64,000 bases of DNA from Adiantum capillus-veneris. Lineage: Eukaryota > Streptophyta > Polypodiopsida > Polypodiales > Pteridaceae. The stretch lies in NCBI GenBank assembly GCA_014529385.2, contig CM043956.1, positions 63,244,620-63,308,619 of the forward strand, written 5' to 3'. The position numbers and the translations under genes are program-made. Below the pieces are notes generated by a model that ran no database searches, was not told where the DNA came from, and worked only from the letters and a program-made list of their open reading frames with translations. Positions 9,897 to 20,122 of the stretch are shown here, one piece after another; the stretch's first letter is position 1, and every line of letters starts with the position of its first letter.

Positions 9897-10266
9897 GTGA
9901 TTTTTTTCCGACACACTAGGGGGCCCACAGGGTGGGGTGCTTATCCCTTCCAAATATTACCCATGTTACATGGTCGAGCAAGGGCCATGTACCATCGGGC
10001 AAGAGCCACGCATAGTCATCACCATGGCCACCTAATTGATGCACAACGTGCTGGGAACAATGGAGAGAACTCGTAGCAACCAGCTAGGAACCTCCTCCTC
10101 GGCTCACCCACTCGAGGAGGAGGATACACTAGAGTGTCAAAGGGCAAGAGCCTACCAAGTGAGCACAAGGTGTCCCTCTAGAGTGTGACCCAGCAGAGGA
10201 TTTGAACTCACAACCCATAGGTTGAGAGGCCAAAGCCTTACCGTTAGACCAACTCTTTGGGGACGT
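9897..10266 (-). mobile_element. tRNA-derived SINE with 10-bp TSD
   Basis: The minus-strand 5' end (about 10262-10190) reads as a tRNA-like head: box A-like TGGTCTAACGGTAAGG, then box B-like GAGTTCAAATCC about 45 bases further on. The body continues leftward and ends in a short A-run (T-run 9901-9907 on the plus strand). A perfect direct repeat AGGAGAGAAT lies at 9887-9896 and 10267-10276, just outside both ends. Length is about 370 bp. The head, A-rich end and TSD together make this a confident SINE; the family name is not recognised. Confidence 0.82.
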
Positions 10267-10559
10267 AGGAGAGAATTCTTTGGCAAACATCATGTGCAAA
10301 AAGAGCATTAAGTAAAGTGTCTCCCTTATCAGTAACTTGGAGGTAGATACGTGAATGTAATAAGACTTCAATCGACAAGGATAGAAATTCTCTTTGTCAT
10401 AGCCTTGTACATGAAACTTTAGTCTAATAATTCATGGTCTTCATGGGGTTTCTTGCCCTTTAAATGCTTTATCTTCTGGACTTAAAATCCTCTAGACTCC
10501 TTGTTACATTTGTCTTTAAATCATAAGGATTGGACCTTGTCAAAATCTTTGAACATCCA

Positions 10560-11065
10560 TTTCTACTTGATAAGAAAAGTTAGAAAGCATATTGCAACTT
10601 CCAAACCATGCAGTGCACTGGAGGTCAACAAATGATTGAAATATGTAAGCAAATGATGAGTGGCTGCAGCATAAAGTAAGGCACTCAAAGGGCAACCTTG
10701 CTTAACAAATCTTTGTAAATCGAGGAAGAGCCACGTATCAAGGAAGCATCACTACCATTGTAAAGCCACTACATTACAGGCTGCAATCTCAATCCAAAAC
10801 CCAACTGTGCCATAGTCATAGCAATGTAATCCCTGCTAATAGTGGCTTTTTCAATATCAACTTGACACACGAGCACATTCTGTTTAGTGTATTTGGCACA
10901 TTCCATGCCAATATATGCATTAGCTGGATTATTACTAATCTGTCTGCGAAGAATGAAACCATACTGAGCATGATGTAATCCATCATATAAGAAACCCTTA
11001 ATTCTATTAGGCAACATCTTACTGACCAACTTATATATAACTGGCATGAGAGTGATAGGGCGCTA
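10560..11065 (-). pseudogene. Remnant of a LINE reverse transcriptase (different family)
   Basis: Minus-strand translation near 11060-10790 gives RPITLMPVIYKLVSKML, HHAQYGF, GMECAKYTKQ and VDIEKA, the fingers/palm start of a plant LINE RT. After stops and shifts, KQGCPLSALLYAAA appears near 10690, matching the QGCPLSP motif. YxDD is not found. No ends or TSD are identifiable. This is an old, broken copy unrelated in detail to the intact LINE at 3.8-8.4 kb. Confidence 0.75.
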
Positions 11066-12334
11066 GCCCGAAAATGATTCACATAGATACTTCTTGGGGA
11101 AAAGAAGAAAACACACACACACGCGTGCACGCACACACACACACTTGTTGACAAAGGCATAAAGAGAGGCTATCTCACCATCACGGAGTTATGTCATCCT
11201 CCACCCAATTGCCTCCCTGGATACTTTAGAGAGCATGATACTTGTACATTTCATAGAATGAAGGGATAGGATGCTTTGAGCAAAGAGGTAGACAAATAGG
11301 GAGACCATCATGCTTCACTGTTTTTGTTTTATGATACATAGTGGCAGTGACTCTTAAAGCTAAATTTAATCATGAACATTAAACAGCCATTAAGATCAGA
11401 ATTTGTTTAGGATATGCACGCATTTTCGACCATGTATCGCTTGAAAACGCACAACTACAGACCCTGTTTAGGCCATCAATGTCCAAGAGTAGGCTTGCAT
11501 AAATCGAGTTCCAAATACAAGGACTTTGAATTACCAGCTGGTTATCATGGCAGTCTTGATAATGAGAGGACTTCAAGGCAAACTTTCTGTAAGTGGGCAG
11601 TTGATTGTTGTGCTCACTCGAGCTAGGCATGTCGTTTCCCAGTTAAACCATTAGACTACCATAGCAACTACCAGTTATGGTCAATGTGTTCCGATTAAGG
11701 TTGTCGGCAAACCATATGGTTCTCTGGTGAGTGGTCTGCCATATGCTGGAGTAGCAACCATATAACCATCAAGGTTAATCTGTTCTAACAAACTGTTCCT
11801 TTCTTTAAACACTGAACTTGGGCTGCCTTCAGACTATGCATTGATTCCAGAACATAGAGTGCCACAATGCAATCAAATAGGCATAAGCAACCTGGAAAAT
11901 GAAGCCTCTTTGCACAACAATTTCATGGTCAATAAGAAGCTGAAAGAAAAGCGGCTACAAATTCTGTTTGCTTTCTTGGAGTGATAGCCGCTTTCATGGC
12001 CAAACTCACATCAGACATCTGGGATGAGCCATGATCTGTTTCGACAACAACCATGCTCGTAGCATACAAAGCACCATAATCTGTTTCGCGATCATTCCGT
12101 CACATGCAAGGTTTTATCCCCTTTTACCAGCTGCATGTATATAAAACTTGCATCATCCAGAAACCTGTAATCATTTCACCGTACCACAAGCTTCTGATGT
12201 AGCTGCTTAGCTTACGGCAACCTCTGCAATTGAGCAAATGACCAATATCTATACAAGCAGCATCAAAACCTCTCGCATTTTGTTACACATGATAAAACAC
12301 AACCTCATCACCCACAGGCTTCACTTTCCAAGAC
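11066..12334. other. Intergenic DNA, no gene recognised
   Basis: Contains a CA-rich microsatellite at about 11107-11145 and small open frames without recognisable domains. It is the 3' flank of the PPR gene on the minus strand. Confidence 0.5.
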
Positions 12335-13719
12335 CTAGAAATTAGTCACTTTCTCCAGCAGCTCAACAACCTCACCAGTCCGTCCCTGCTTACATAACCA
12401 ATTAATTACAGGTGTGCAAATGGTTTCGTCGGGACAAATTCCCTTCGCTAGCAATCCTTTCAGTCATAAAGAGGAGGTCGGCTCTTTCCGCCTTTAACAG
12501 CCCATCAGTCAGAACAGAATGGTTATAGCCATAAGACCGATAAGCCATGCTGAAGATGCAGTCCAGAATGCTTACTGCATTCTCTGGGGCCACATCCTTA
12601 CACAACCATTGCGTCAGCAAATTGAATGTGGAAGCATGGGGATGGCAACCATTTGCGACCATTTTTCTTATAATAACAACAGCAGCCTCAGCTTTACCTT
12701 CCTTAAACAGGCCATTCACTACAATTTCATACGTACATGAATCTGGCATACTCCCTTTCATAGTCATCTGCTCAAGCAAATCCATCGCTTTATCGACATT
12801 CCCCTTCAAGCAGAACCATTGCATTAGCGAGTTGTATGTGATCATGTCTGGCGTGCAACCAGCATCCAGCATTCTGTCAAGTGTTAACAAGGTCTCCTTT
12901 TCTTTCTCTGCTTTGAGCAAACCCTGTATTACTGCAGTAAATGTCCAAGTGTTCGGCAAGCAACCCTTGTTCATCATCTCTTCCATGAGTTCTAATGCTT
13001 GATCAACTCTGCCAGCATTGCACAGACCCGTGATCATTGATGTGTATGTAAAGACGTCTGGCGTGAACCCATGATCTTTCAGCGAGTTAAATGTGCTGAA
13101 GGCATCGAGGATTTTCTGTGCTTTAATCTGCGGGTCAAGGAGAGCGTTGTATGCATAAATATTGGGCGTGCACTCGAATCTAGCCATGGCGTTGAATGCA
13201 GTTTGGGCCTCCTCGGCCCGCATTTGCATACGCATTGATCAGAGTGGTGAATGGAACAGGGGAGAGAGGGATGCGGGCTGCATGCATGGAATGTATGAGA
13301 GACCATATCTGATCGAAGTCCTTGACGCGAGCCAAGACCTCGATGAGGGCACAGTATGTGAAGGGGCTGTGGGCAAAGTTGGGTAAGCGAGAGGCCCAAT
13401 GGAAGACTCCGCAAGCCATGTGAGGATGGGTTTGCAGTTTGAGGATCGCAACAGAGGCGATGGACTTCTCCAAAGAAGCACTCCATTGATCCTCCTTGTC
13501 GATGAGCGTGCAGATCGTGTCTACTAGCTTATCAAAGCCAGCCTTCGAAGTAGCAGAGCTTGAGGAACGAGCAAGCTGGAAGCGGAACTGTCGCACGCAC
13601 TGCCTCCAGAGAGAGCGTCTGCTGCTGAACGAACGGTCGATACTAGAAACAGTACGCAACCGGTCGGTGAGCTCATGTAAGTCTGGTCCGGTCATCCGGT
13701 TCATGTGACACGCAATCAT
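12335..13719 (-). pseudogene. P-class pentatricopeptide-repeat protein gene with two frameshifts
   Basis: Intronless, as is usual for plant PPR genes. Start codon at 13719; the N-terminal ~60 residues are Ser/Arg rich and could be an organelle presequence. PPR units follow with repeated signatures such as YNALL, FTYTSMITGLCNAGRVDQA, TWTFTAVIQGLL, ITYNSLMQWFCLKGNVDKA and CTYEIVVNGLFKEGKAEAA. These proteins bind organellar RNA through stacked 35-residue repeats and act in editing, stability or translation. One shift near 13213-13222 separates the frames 13719-13180 and 13235-12402. A second near 12438-12445 cuts off a C-terminus that otherwise reads on as ICTPVINWLCKQGR to TAG at 12335. The two indels suggest a pseudogene. 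No E or DYW domain is seen. Confidence 0.8.
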
Positions 13720-13989
13720 TGGCTACTCAACTGCCTTACGCCGAATCAAGCGAGGGTTGAAAAAAGTCAGTGCAGAACTAGCAAGGCGACCCTGAGGACT
13801 AAGTAACACCTATATTTAAGAGGGGGAGGCAATGGGATCAAAGGCGTAGAAGCCCACACGCGAAAGTCGAGAAGATCACAGCCCCAAAAATCAAATCAAA
13901 AACTAAACCTGGACATGCACTAAACCTGGACAGCCTGGGAAATGCATCTTATTTTATAATATCATGTTGTAAAAAGAGGTGTGAGTACA

Positions 13990-14075
13990 CAATGCGTGCG
14001 CGAGTGAAGTGGTTAGCCTATGTGACCCTAAACTCGGACAGCTAGGTCTTGGGTTCAAGTCGCCTCGTCGTGCCT
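13990..14075 (+). mobile_element. tRNA-like head of a SINE-type element
   Basis: The segment has box A-like GTGAAGTGGTTAGCC (about 14005) and box B-like GGGTTCAAGTCGC about 40 bases later, the right spacing for an internal RNA polymerase III promoter. It does not fold as a complete functional tRNA by eye. Downstream to about 14230 it is followed by repeats of GTGCCTCG(T)n, which may be the SINE body. No TSD was found. Confidence 0.5.
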
Positions 14076-14474
14076 CGTTTTTCCCGCTGGCCATGTTTAA
14101 TGCGCCTCGCTTTTTTGACGGTGTGCCTCGTTTTTCTCGTTGGCCGGGTTTAGTGCGTTTCGAGATCCTGCTCCACAGTCCCGACCGTCGATCCCATTAC
14201 TCCATCGTGCATTTAATATAGGTGTCATTTAGTCCCAAGGCAAGGCGACTGCGCCGTATAATCGACAATCTTGGTGTTTACGAGGCAATCTTGGTGTTCA
14301 CGAGAGAATCCGACGAGCATGGAGAGGAAGGCGGCACACAACTGGCAGGCAACAGACCAACGATGCGCAGGAGCCAGTAGGCCAAGGCGGAGCAGGAAGC
14401 CTCGTGTGAAGCTGGGGAGAACACATCTTTTTTTAAAGTAAAAGTACATTCAAAAAGCACAAGTCGCTTGCCTG

Positions 14475-14535
14475 CATGATGGTTAGGGTGTGAGGCTTTA
14501 GCCTTTCGAGCGGATTGGGAGAGTTTGAAACCTGT
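14475..14535 (+). other. Second possible tRNA-like segment
   Basis: ATGGTTAGGGTGTG resembles box A and GAGTTTGAAACC box B, about 37 bases apart. The match is weaker than at 14.0 kb. It may be a fragment of a related SINE or chance. Confidence 0.25.
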
Positions 14536-14845
14536 TGAAACTTCAAATTTTGCGCCTCCAACAGTCCTGCAAGGCAGCAAGGCAAAAGGAATCACGATAG
14601 ATTCCGGGCAATAAAAGTGGAATCCTGTCATAGTATATCATGGCAAGAACCTCATCTATATATATAATATATAGATGACAAATAAAGTGAAAATCAAGAT
14701 TCCCTCCCAAATTATGATTTCTCCCACTGGTGATTGGTTCTTTTCTTAAATTTGAGTGGCGCTTGGTTTTGAGAAACAAGCTCCCTCATCAGCTGCTAAA
14801 TGCAGGCCTCGGTGGCAACATGCACGAAGGGCTAAATGGGGACGT

Positions 14846-14881
<36 letters not shown>

Positions 14882-14932
14882 CATGTGCAGCAAGAGATAT
14901 GATTCCAGGTATTGCGTGGCGTTTTCGTGTGT

Positions 14933-14985
<53 letters not shown>
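14846..14985. repeat. (CT)n, (GT)n and a 39-base G homopolymer
   Basis: CT tract at 14846-14878, GT tract at about 14926-14946, then 39 consecutive G at 14947-14985. Frames across this give poly-Gly or poly-Pro and are not genes. Confidence 0.95.
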
Positions 14986-15334
14986 CTGCAAAGCAGCTCC
15001 TGCATCGCTTTCCTGTCGGGAATTCAACCCATGTCATAGCTCGCACGGCCCTCGTCTCCCCCCCACCGCTCTGCATTGAAGGACTCGTTACTTTATAATG
15101 CAGACATAATGGTGTGGTTTCTTTGGTTTAACTAAGGTGACTACCTTTTGTTGAATCCTCAGCAAGCTGTGTTGCACATGTGGTTGTGTCCCACACTTGA
15201 TCGTGCGGGCAAGATGCCACGGGTGAGAGAGGCAGCACGTTCTACTCCTTCTACCAAGCCCACCAGTCCCCCGAAGGAAGAGAAGGGGTATGTCCCCCTT
15301 GCCGAGCGAAGAGAGGGCGATGAAGGCAAAGTCA

Positions 15335-15627
15335 AGAAGAGTTAGGTCTTCGAGCGAGCTCAACAGAGCGAGCTTTTCTTTTTTGGAGTGCCGCCTTCAC
15401 TACCTCCCCTTCCTTCTCTTGCTACCCATGTGCTTCCTCCTCTTCCCTTCCTCCTCCTCCTCAGCCTTCTCCTCCAAAATCCTTCCTCTCCTCCACCTCC
15501 TCTCTCCATCTACTCCTCTAACCACCTTCCCTTCCTCCATCTCCTCCTCTAGAAACCACCATCCCTTCCCTAAAGTCCTCCTATCTCTTACTCCCTTCTT
15601 CCTCTCTCTCTTCTTAGTCACTCTCTC

Positions 15628-15661
<34 letters not shown>
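15335..15661 (-). repeat. Dispersed AGCTCGCTCC repeat, copy 2
   Basis: Reverse orientation to copy 1: GTTAGGTCTTCGAGCGAGCT near 15341, T-rich run, GCCGCC, pyrimidine block with CCCATGTGCTTCCTCCTCTT and ending in (CT)n at 15630-15661. It aligns along its length with 38345-38656 and the complement of 8392-8700. Confidence 0.8.
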
Positions 15662-15665
<4 letters not shown>

Positions 15666-15738
15666 CTATCTTCCCTCTGTGCGAGTGTCTCTCTCTCTCG
15701 CCCGCCACCCCTCTCTCTTGTTGTCTCCCCCTCCACCC

Positions 15739-15772
<34 letters not shown>

Positions 15773-15807
15773 TTGCCTTCCCTCCCTTCTTGGAGTGAGC
15801 TCCACCC

Positions 15808-15873
<66 letters not shown>

Positions 15874-16235
15874 ACTAGGACGAGAGGGAAGGGTGGCAAG
15901 GGTAGAGAGAGAGAGAGAGAGAGGGTGGAGAGAGCTATTTTTAAAAAAACAAAGCACTAGCAGTATCTCTAGTGCCTCCCTTTTTTGTAAAAGAGGGAGA
16001 GAGGGGGAGAGAAAGAGAGAGTGATAGCGGGAGGGGAAGAGAGAGGGAGAGCATTAGGAGGGAGAGAGAGATAAAGAGAAGAGGGGTGGCAAGTGGAGAG
16101 AGAGTAGGAGATTGAGAGAGAGAAAGAGAGGGAGTGCGCGGGGGGAGGGAGGGGGTTTGTACAAGGGGTGAGTCTATCTTTAAAAAAAAAAAAAAACAAT
16201 ACACTTCACCTCTCTCCCTCACAATTTTGTTGCCC

Positions 16236-16282
<47 letters not shown>

Positions 16283-16492
16283 TATTGATCTCTCTCCCAC
16301 TACATCTTTCTTTGCCTCCTGTCACACTGTCGATTGAGTCCCTCCAATCCCAATGAGAAATGAAATGAAATGCTATGTTAATTGTCTTCAAAAGGCCAAA
16401 ATGACCCGTGCGACCAAACCGATACATTCTTGGTGGAACTAATACAATGTCTAGGTACAAAATAAAATGAGAGAGAAGGAGACAGAGAGACA

Positions 16493-16527
<35 letters not shown>

Positions 16528-16563
16528 AGAGGGGTCCGCAAGGGAAGGGCAGGGTTGGGCACG
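15662..16563. repeat. Low-complexity block: C33, CT/CA/GA arrays and a small hairpin
   Basis: C homopolymer 15740-15772, CA tract about 15840-15867, GA/CT arrays through to 16300 and again near 16497-16529. At 15954-15975 GCACTAG and CTAGTGC form a perfect seven-base stem with an eight-base loop. No gene is seen. Confidence 0.85.
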
Positions 16564-17097
16564 CGAGGGGAAGGGGGGATTGTGAGAGGGGGAGAGTGGA
16601 GTGTAGGTTTTCTTCTTTTTCCTAAGGGAAAGTAATGGAGTGTTAGGGGTGCTTGGGCCAAAAAAAAAAAAAACCTACACTCCACACTCTCCCCTATTGC
16701 TTTGGATGGCTTTTTGGCTTTCTAAAAGAAGCCTTGGTGTTGAGTCGAGTTAGGCTATTGCTTTGGATGGCTTTTTGGCTTTCTAAAAGAAGCCTTGGTG
16801 TTGAGTCGAGTTAGGCATCCTTCCAATGTTTTCAGTGCCAACGATGGAGACTCATCTTAAATGTTGATGGAATTTGTCAAATGGGTCCTTTTCATTTCAT
16901 AGCCTTAAGGGCTTTTTAAGACTTTGTCTTGTTTATTTTTTTTGGTCCTTGCTCATCTTATATTATTTTCAACACGAACACACAATTTATACTTGTTCTT
17001 TTTTGTTAAGATGGGACTACATTGCTTTTATTTTGTGTACCTTTTTATTTTTAAAGCTTTTAAAGAGTAAAGAGCTTTTTTCACAAGAACAAGCATG

Positions 17098-17191
<94 letters not shown>

Positions 17192-17357
17192 ATTTTTATT
17201 TCCCTCATATCTTGATTTCTTTTTTGGAAAGCCGTCGTGAAATCTCACCTTGTTTTCTTTTTTTTTTGGGCCCAAGCACCCTAACATTCCATTTCTATCC
17301 CTTAGGGAAAAAAAAAACCCTACACTCCACTCTCCCCCTCTCAGAATCCCCCCTCGC
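16564..17357. repeat. Large inverted repeat with ~100-bp arms
   Basis: The left arm 16564-16673 and right arm 17258-17357 are reverse complements with modest divergence: both contain GAGAGTGGAGTGTAGG, CCTAAGGGA and GTGCTTGGGCC plus an A-run in the same orientation. Outside the arms lie (GA)n(G)n on the left and (C)n(TC)n on the right, extending the symmetry. The ~580-bp interior holds a 61-bp tandem duplication and a (CT)n(TA)n array (17101-17188) but no ORF. It may be a foldback/TIR element or a head-to-head duplication. Confidence 0.7.
16695..16816. repeat. 61-bp tandem duplication
   Basis: Units 16695-16755 and 16756-16816 are essentially identical, containing TTGGATGGCTTTTTGGCTTT and GTTGAGTCGAGTTAGGC. 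The near-identity indicates a recent event. Confidence 0.92.
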
Positions 17358-17359
17358 CA

Positions 17360-17375
17360 CCCCCCCCCCCCCCCC

Positions 17376-17431
<56 letters not shown>
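17360..17431. repeat. C27 homopolymer followed by (TC)n
   Basis: 27 C at 17360-17386 then a TC array to about 17431, directly abutting the truncated LINE copy. Confidence 0.95.
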
Positions 17432-17435
<4 letters not shown>

Positions 17436-17437
<2 letters not shown>

Positions 17438-17703
17438 CACTTCAAGTTCGAGAGTCTGAGTACCACACACTTCTAGAGTGCTCAACTTTTGGTCACATGC
17501 AAACTTACTTCCTTCAGCCATGACCTAGACCTACACACTTTCCTCTCCCAGCCATAGTGTGGGCTCTCCAATTGCGACTCTCATCACGACAATTTTGGAC
17601 TATCAAGAATTACTCATGAGCGATACAAATACTACATCACATGTAATTTTGGTCCCATATCTCATTTGACGTCCGAGGATGATATAAAATCTATCTATCT
17701 ACC
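17436..17703 (+). mobile_element. 5'-truncated LINE copy, same family as 3757-8391
   Basis: Translation begins VRESEYHTLLECS, matching the last ~60 residues of the intact ORF2, and continues through the same 3' UTR. It ends at the same place with a short (TCTA)n (about 17693-17703). It is in the opposite orientation to the full copy and several substitutions separate them. It is joined to (TC)n at its 5' end and CT-rich DNA at its 3' end. 5' truncation is the usual product of incomplete target-primed reverse transcription. Confidence 0.88.
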
Positions 17704-17725
17704 TCTCCCTCCCCGCTGGTCCCTC

Positions 17726-17766
<41 letters not shown>

Positions 17767-18006
17767 CTTTGTACCCATGCATTGTATTATATCCACCAAG
17801 ACTGTATTAATTTGGTCTCATATGTCATTTTTACCTATGAAAATTCTTAGTATAGCATTTCATTCCATTTTAGCTAATATAAAAATTCATTCCATTTAGT
17901 TTCATTTCTCTCTAGGTTTGCAGGGACTCTAGGGGTGATGTGGTGGGAGTAAAGAGAGAGAAAGGGAATAGGGGGTGGGGAGAGGGGTGGCAAGTGGAGG
18001 GGCCAC

Positions 18007-18010
<4 letters not shown>

Positions 18011-18059
<49 letters not shown>

Positions 18060-18096
18060 GACGTATAGAGTATATATATATATATATATATATATA
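18011..18096. repeat. (GA)n followed by (TA)n, target of the gypsy insertion
   Basis: GA at about 18011-18056 and TA at about 18070-18096. The same TA then GA order resumes after the gypsy element at 26848, so the element landed inside a TA microsatellite. Confidence 0.9.
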
Positions 18097-19707
18097 TGTC
18101 ATAAAATCTAATATCTAACTAACCCAAATGATTTTCTCATATTAAATTGATCACTTAATGTGGGAGAATAAACGGGAACAAGTGTTAAGATATAGGTATG
18201 TGCTTTTAGATCTATCTCAACACGGGGCCAATGTAAAGGGGCCCAAAAGGGAGATGGTCTATCAAAGAGCAAGGCTAACCAATGGAGCATAAGACCTTAG
18301 GGTTAGCTTCATTGAAGACCTCCAATAAATGTGTGTAAAAGTCCTTTGACCTTAAGTAAGCTAGGGCTGAGCTTGAGGTGGGAACCCGGCCCAAGCTCGA
18401 GGTGCTTGTCCTGCTTGAGGTGCTTGTCATGCTTGAGGTGTTTTTCATGCTTGAGGTGCTTGATTAAGATGCTTGAGGTGCTTGACTGGCTCCATGCTTG
18501 AGGTGCTTGACTTGCTGCATGATTAAAGTACTTGAGGTGCCTTGAGAAGCTTGCCTGAGATGCTTGTGGGAACCCCCCCTAGTTCAAGTGCTTTGTCATG
18601 CTTGGTGAGTAAGGTGCTTGATCACCTAAAAGTCAAAAGCATTCCTACAAGAGGGGGGGCGAGCCCTTTTCCTAGGGCCTAGAGAGAGAACACCCACTCA
18701 CACACACAAGGGAAGCCCACCTTGAAGAGGCAGCAAGGACACATGTCAGGCCCCTACCCATGTTACCTTCATGTGTTGCTTGAAGCCTATTGGCTAGGCT
18801 TCAAAGGGGTCCAATGATAAATTACATGAATTATCTAATTGTTTTAGCATTTATCAAGTCCTCTCTCTCAAAGGGGAAAGGGGGACACTTGTCCCAAGGC
18901 TACCCATGTTGCTTGTAATGGCTCCTGCTTGTGATTGGCTAGGCCTGGAGGGGTCCAATGAGCTTCAGGCATGAGCTACAAGGGGGGGTCTAGGGGGGTG
19001 CCTAGGGGGTATACTCACCCACACACACTCACAAGCACTCTCATTGTGTGATATGCAAAGTGCAAGAGCTCCCTCTCCAAGCAAGTAGAGGTTGAGAGCC
19101 TACACCAACACTCTTGGCTATGGAGTGCAAATCCAACCAAGAGCCATGCTTCAATGCTTAAGCTTGCCATCTCCTTCTTCTTCATTACTATGCTATTATG
19201 TATGCTAGCAACAAGAGTATGATAAGTGAGGAACTAATTCTTTCTCCTACGAAATGTTTCTTCTTCCTCTTCCCTACCCTCATTCCCTGCTAGCTCTCTC
19301 CACCTTCGAAGGTGTTTGAGGTCTTGGGACTGAGGCTTGGGATAGTTAAAGCTTTCTTCAAGTTTATGTTATGTTTGTGGTGCATGAAGCCTTCCATCTT
19401 CATGGCATCACCTAGGTCACAAGGAACACAAAGACTGTATTGTAACAAGTCTCTCTTTATGGGAGAAATCATAATACAAATGCCTATTGGAGGGGGGACC
19501 GGCTCCACATAAATCCGGTCCTCAATTGTTGTCATGTTCTCTAAACTCTCTCTCTTGCAAAAGTATTGTCTATGCCAAGTTAACTAATTGCTATGATTAT
19601 GTTGCTATCTTCAATTATGTCTACCCGCTATGCTCACAAAATCATTTCTTGAAAGTACTCTCATTAAATTCCGCTATTCTCAAATTGAATAGGCAAATTC
19701 CATTACA
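18097..19707 (+). repeat. Gypsy 5' LTR
   Basis: Begins TGTCATAAAATC and ends CCATTACA. Contains many copies of the GCTTGAGGTGCTTG motif (18400-18560) and paired CTTGTCCCAAGGCTAC/TTGGCTAGGC segments. It directly precedes the primer-binding site. TATA and poly(A) sites were not resolved. Confidence 0.93.
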
Positions 19708-19708
19708 T

Positions 19709-19720
19709 TGGTATCAGAGC
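19709..19720 (+). promoter_or_regulatory. Primer-binding site, initiator tRNA-Met
   Basis: TGGTATCAGAGC begins two bases after the LTR. This is the standard plant tRNA-iMet complementary site for minus-strand DNA priming. Confidence 0.95.
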
Positions 19721-20122
19721 ATTTGGTTTCTCTTTTCTTGCTTAAGAAGAGAGGTCCTTAAGTAGCCTATAAATGGTTGATGTTGTTAATTATAATAGAG
19801 TAAGTGGAACTGGGATCTAATACCGGTTTTGTTAAGCCCACTATGTGGGGGATGGTGCACACCTCGGGAGCTTTGGACTTAATAATGGAGTCTTTTTAGA
19901 CTTGCCTACGGCTTTACCATTATTGAGCCATAAGAAGTCCGAAAGGAGCTAGCCCTTGGCAACTCTGCTATGTTAGACCTACTCCTCTACTCTCTATAAT
20001 TAACCACTTTGAGCCGTGGGTGTAGATACTTAAGAGCCGATTTTCAAAGGCTAAGAGGAGTGGCAACTAAGGTTTTGAATTGCCAAAGCATACACTAAGT
20101 ACATACATAAAATTTTGTTAAC

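Noticed and set aside
10185-10262. A functional tRNA gene on the minus strand
   Set aside because: Box A and B fit, but the sequence continues into a ~370-bp body with A-tail and TSD, so it is a SINE head.
18108-19765. Small frames in the gypsy LTR, repeated at 25.3-26.9 and 29.1-30.6 kb
   Set aside because: Present because the LTR is repeated; no domain and not kept open in the solo LTR.
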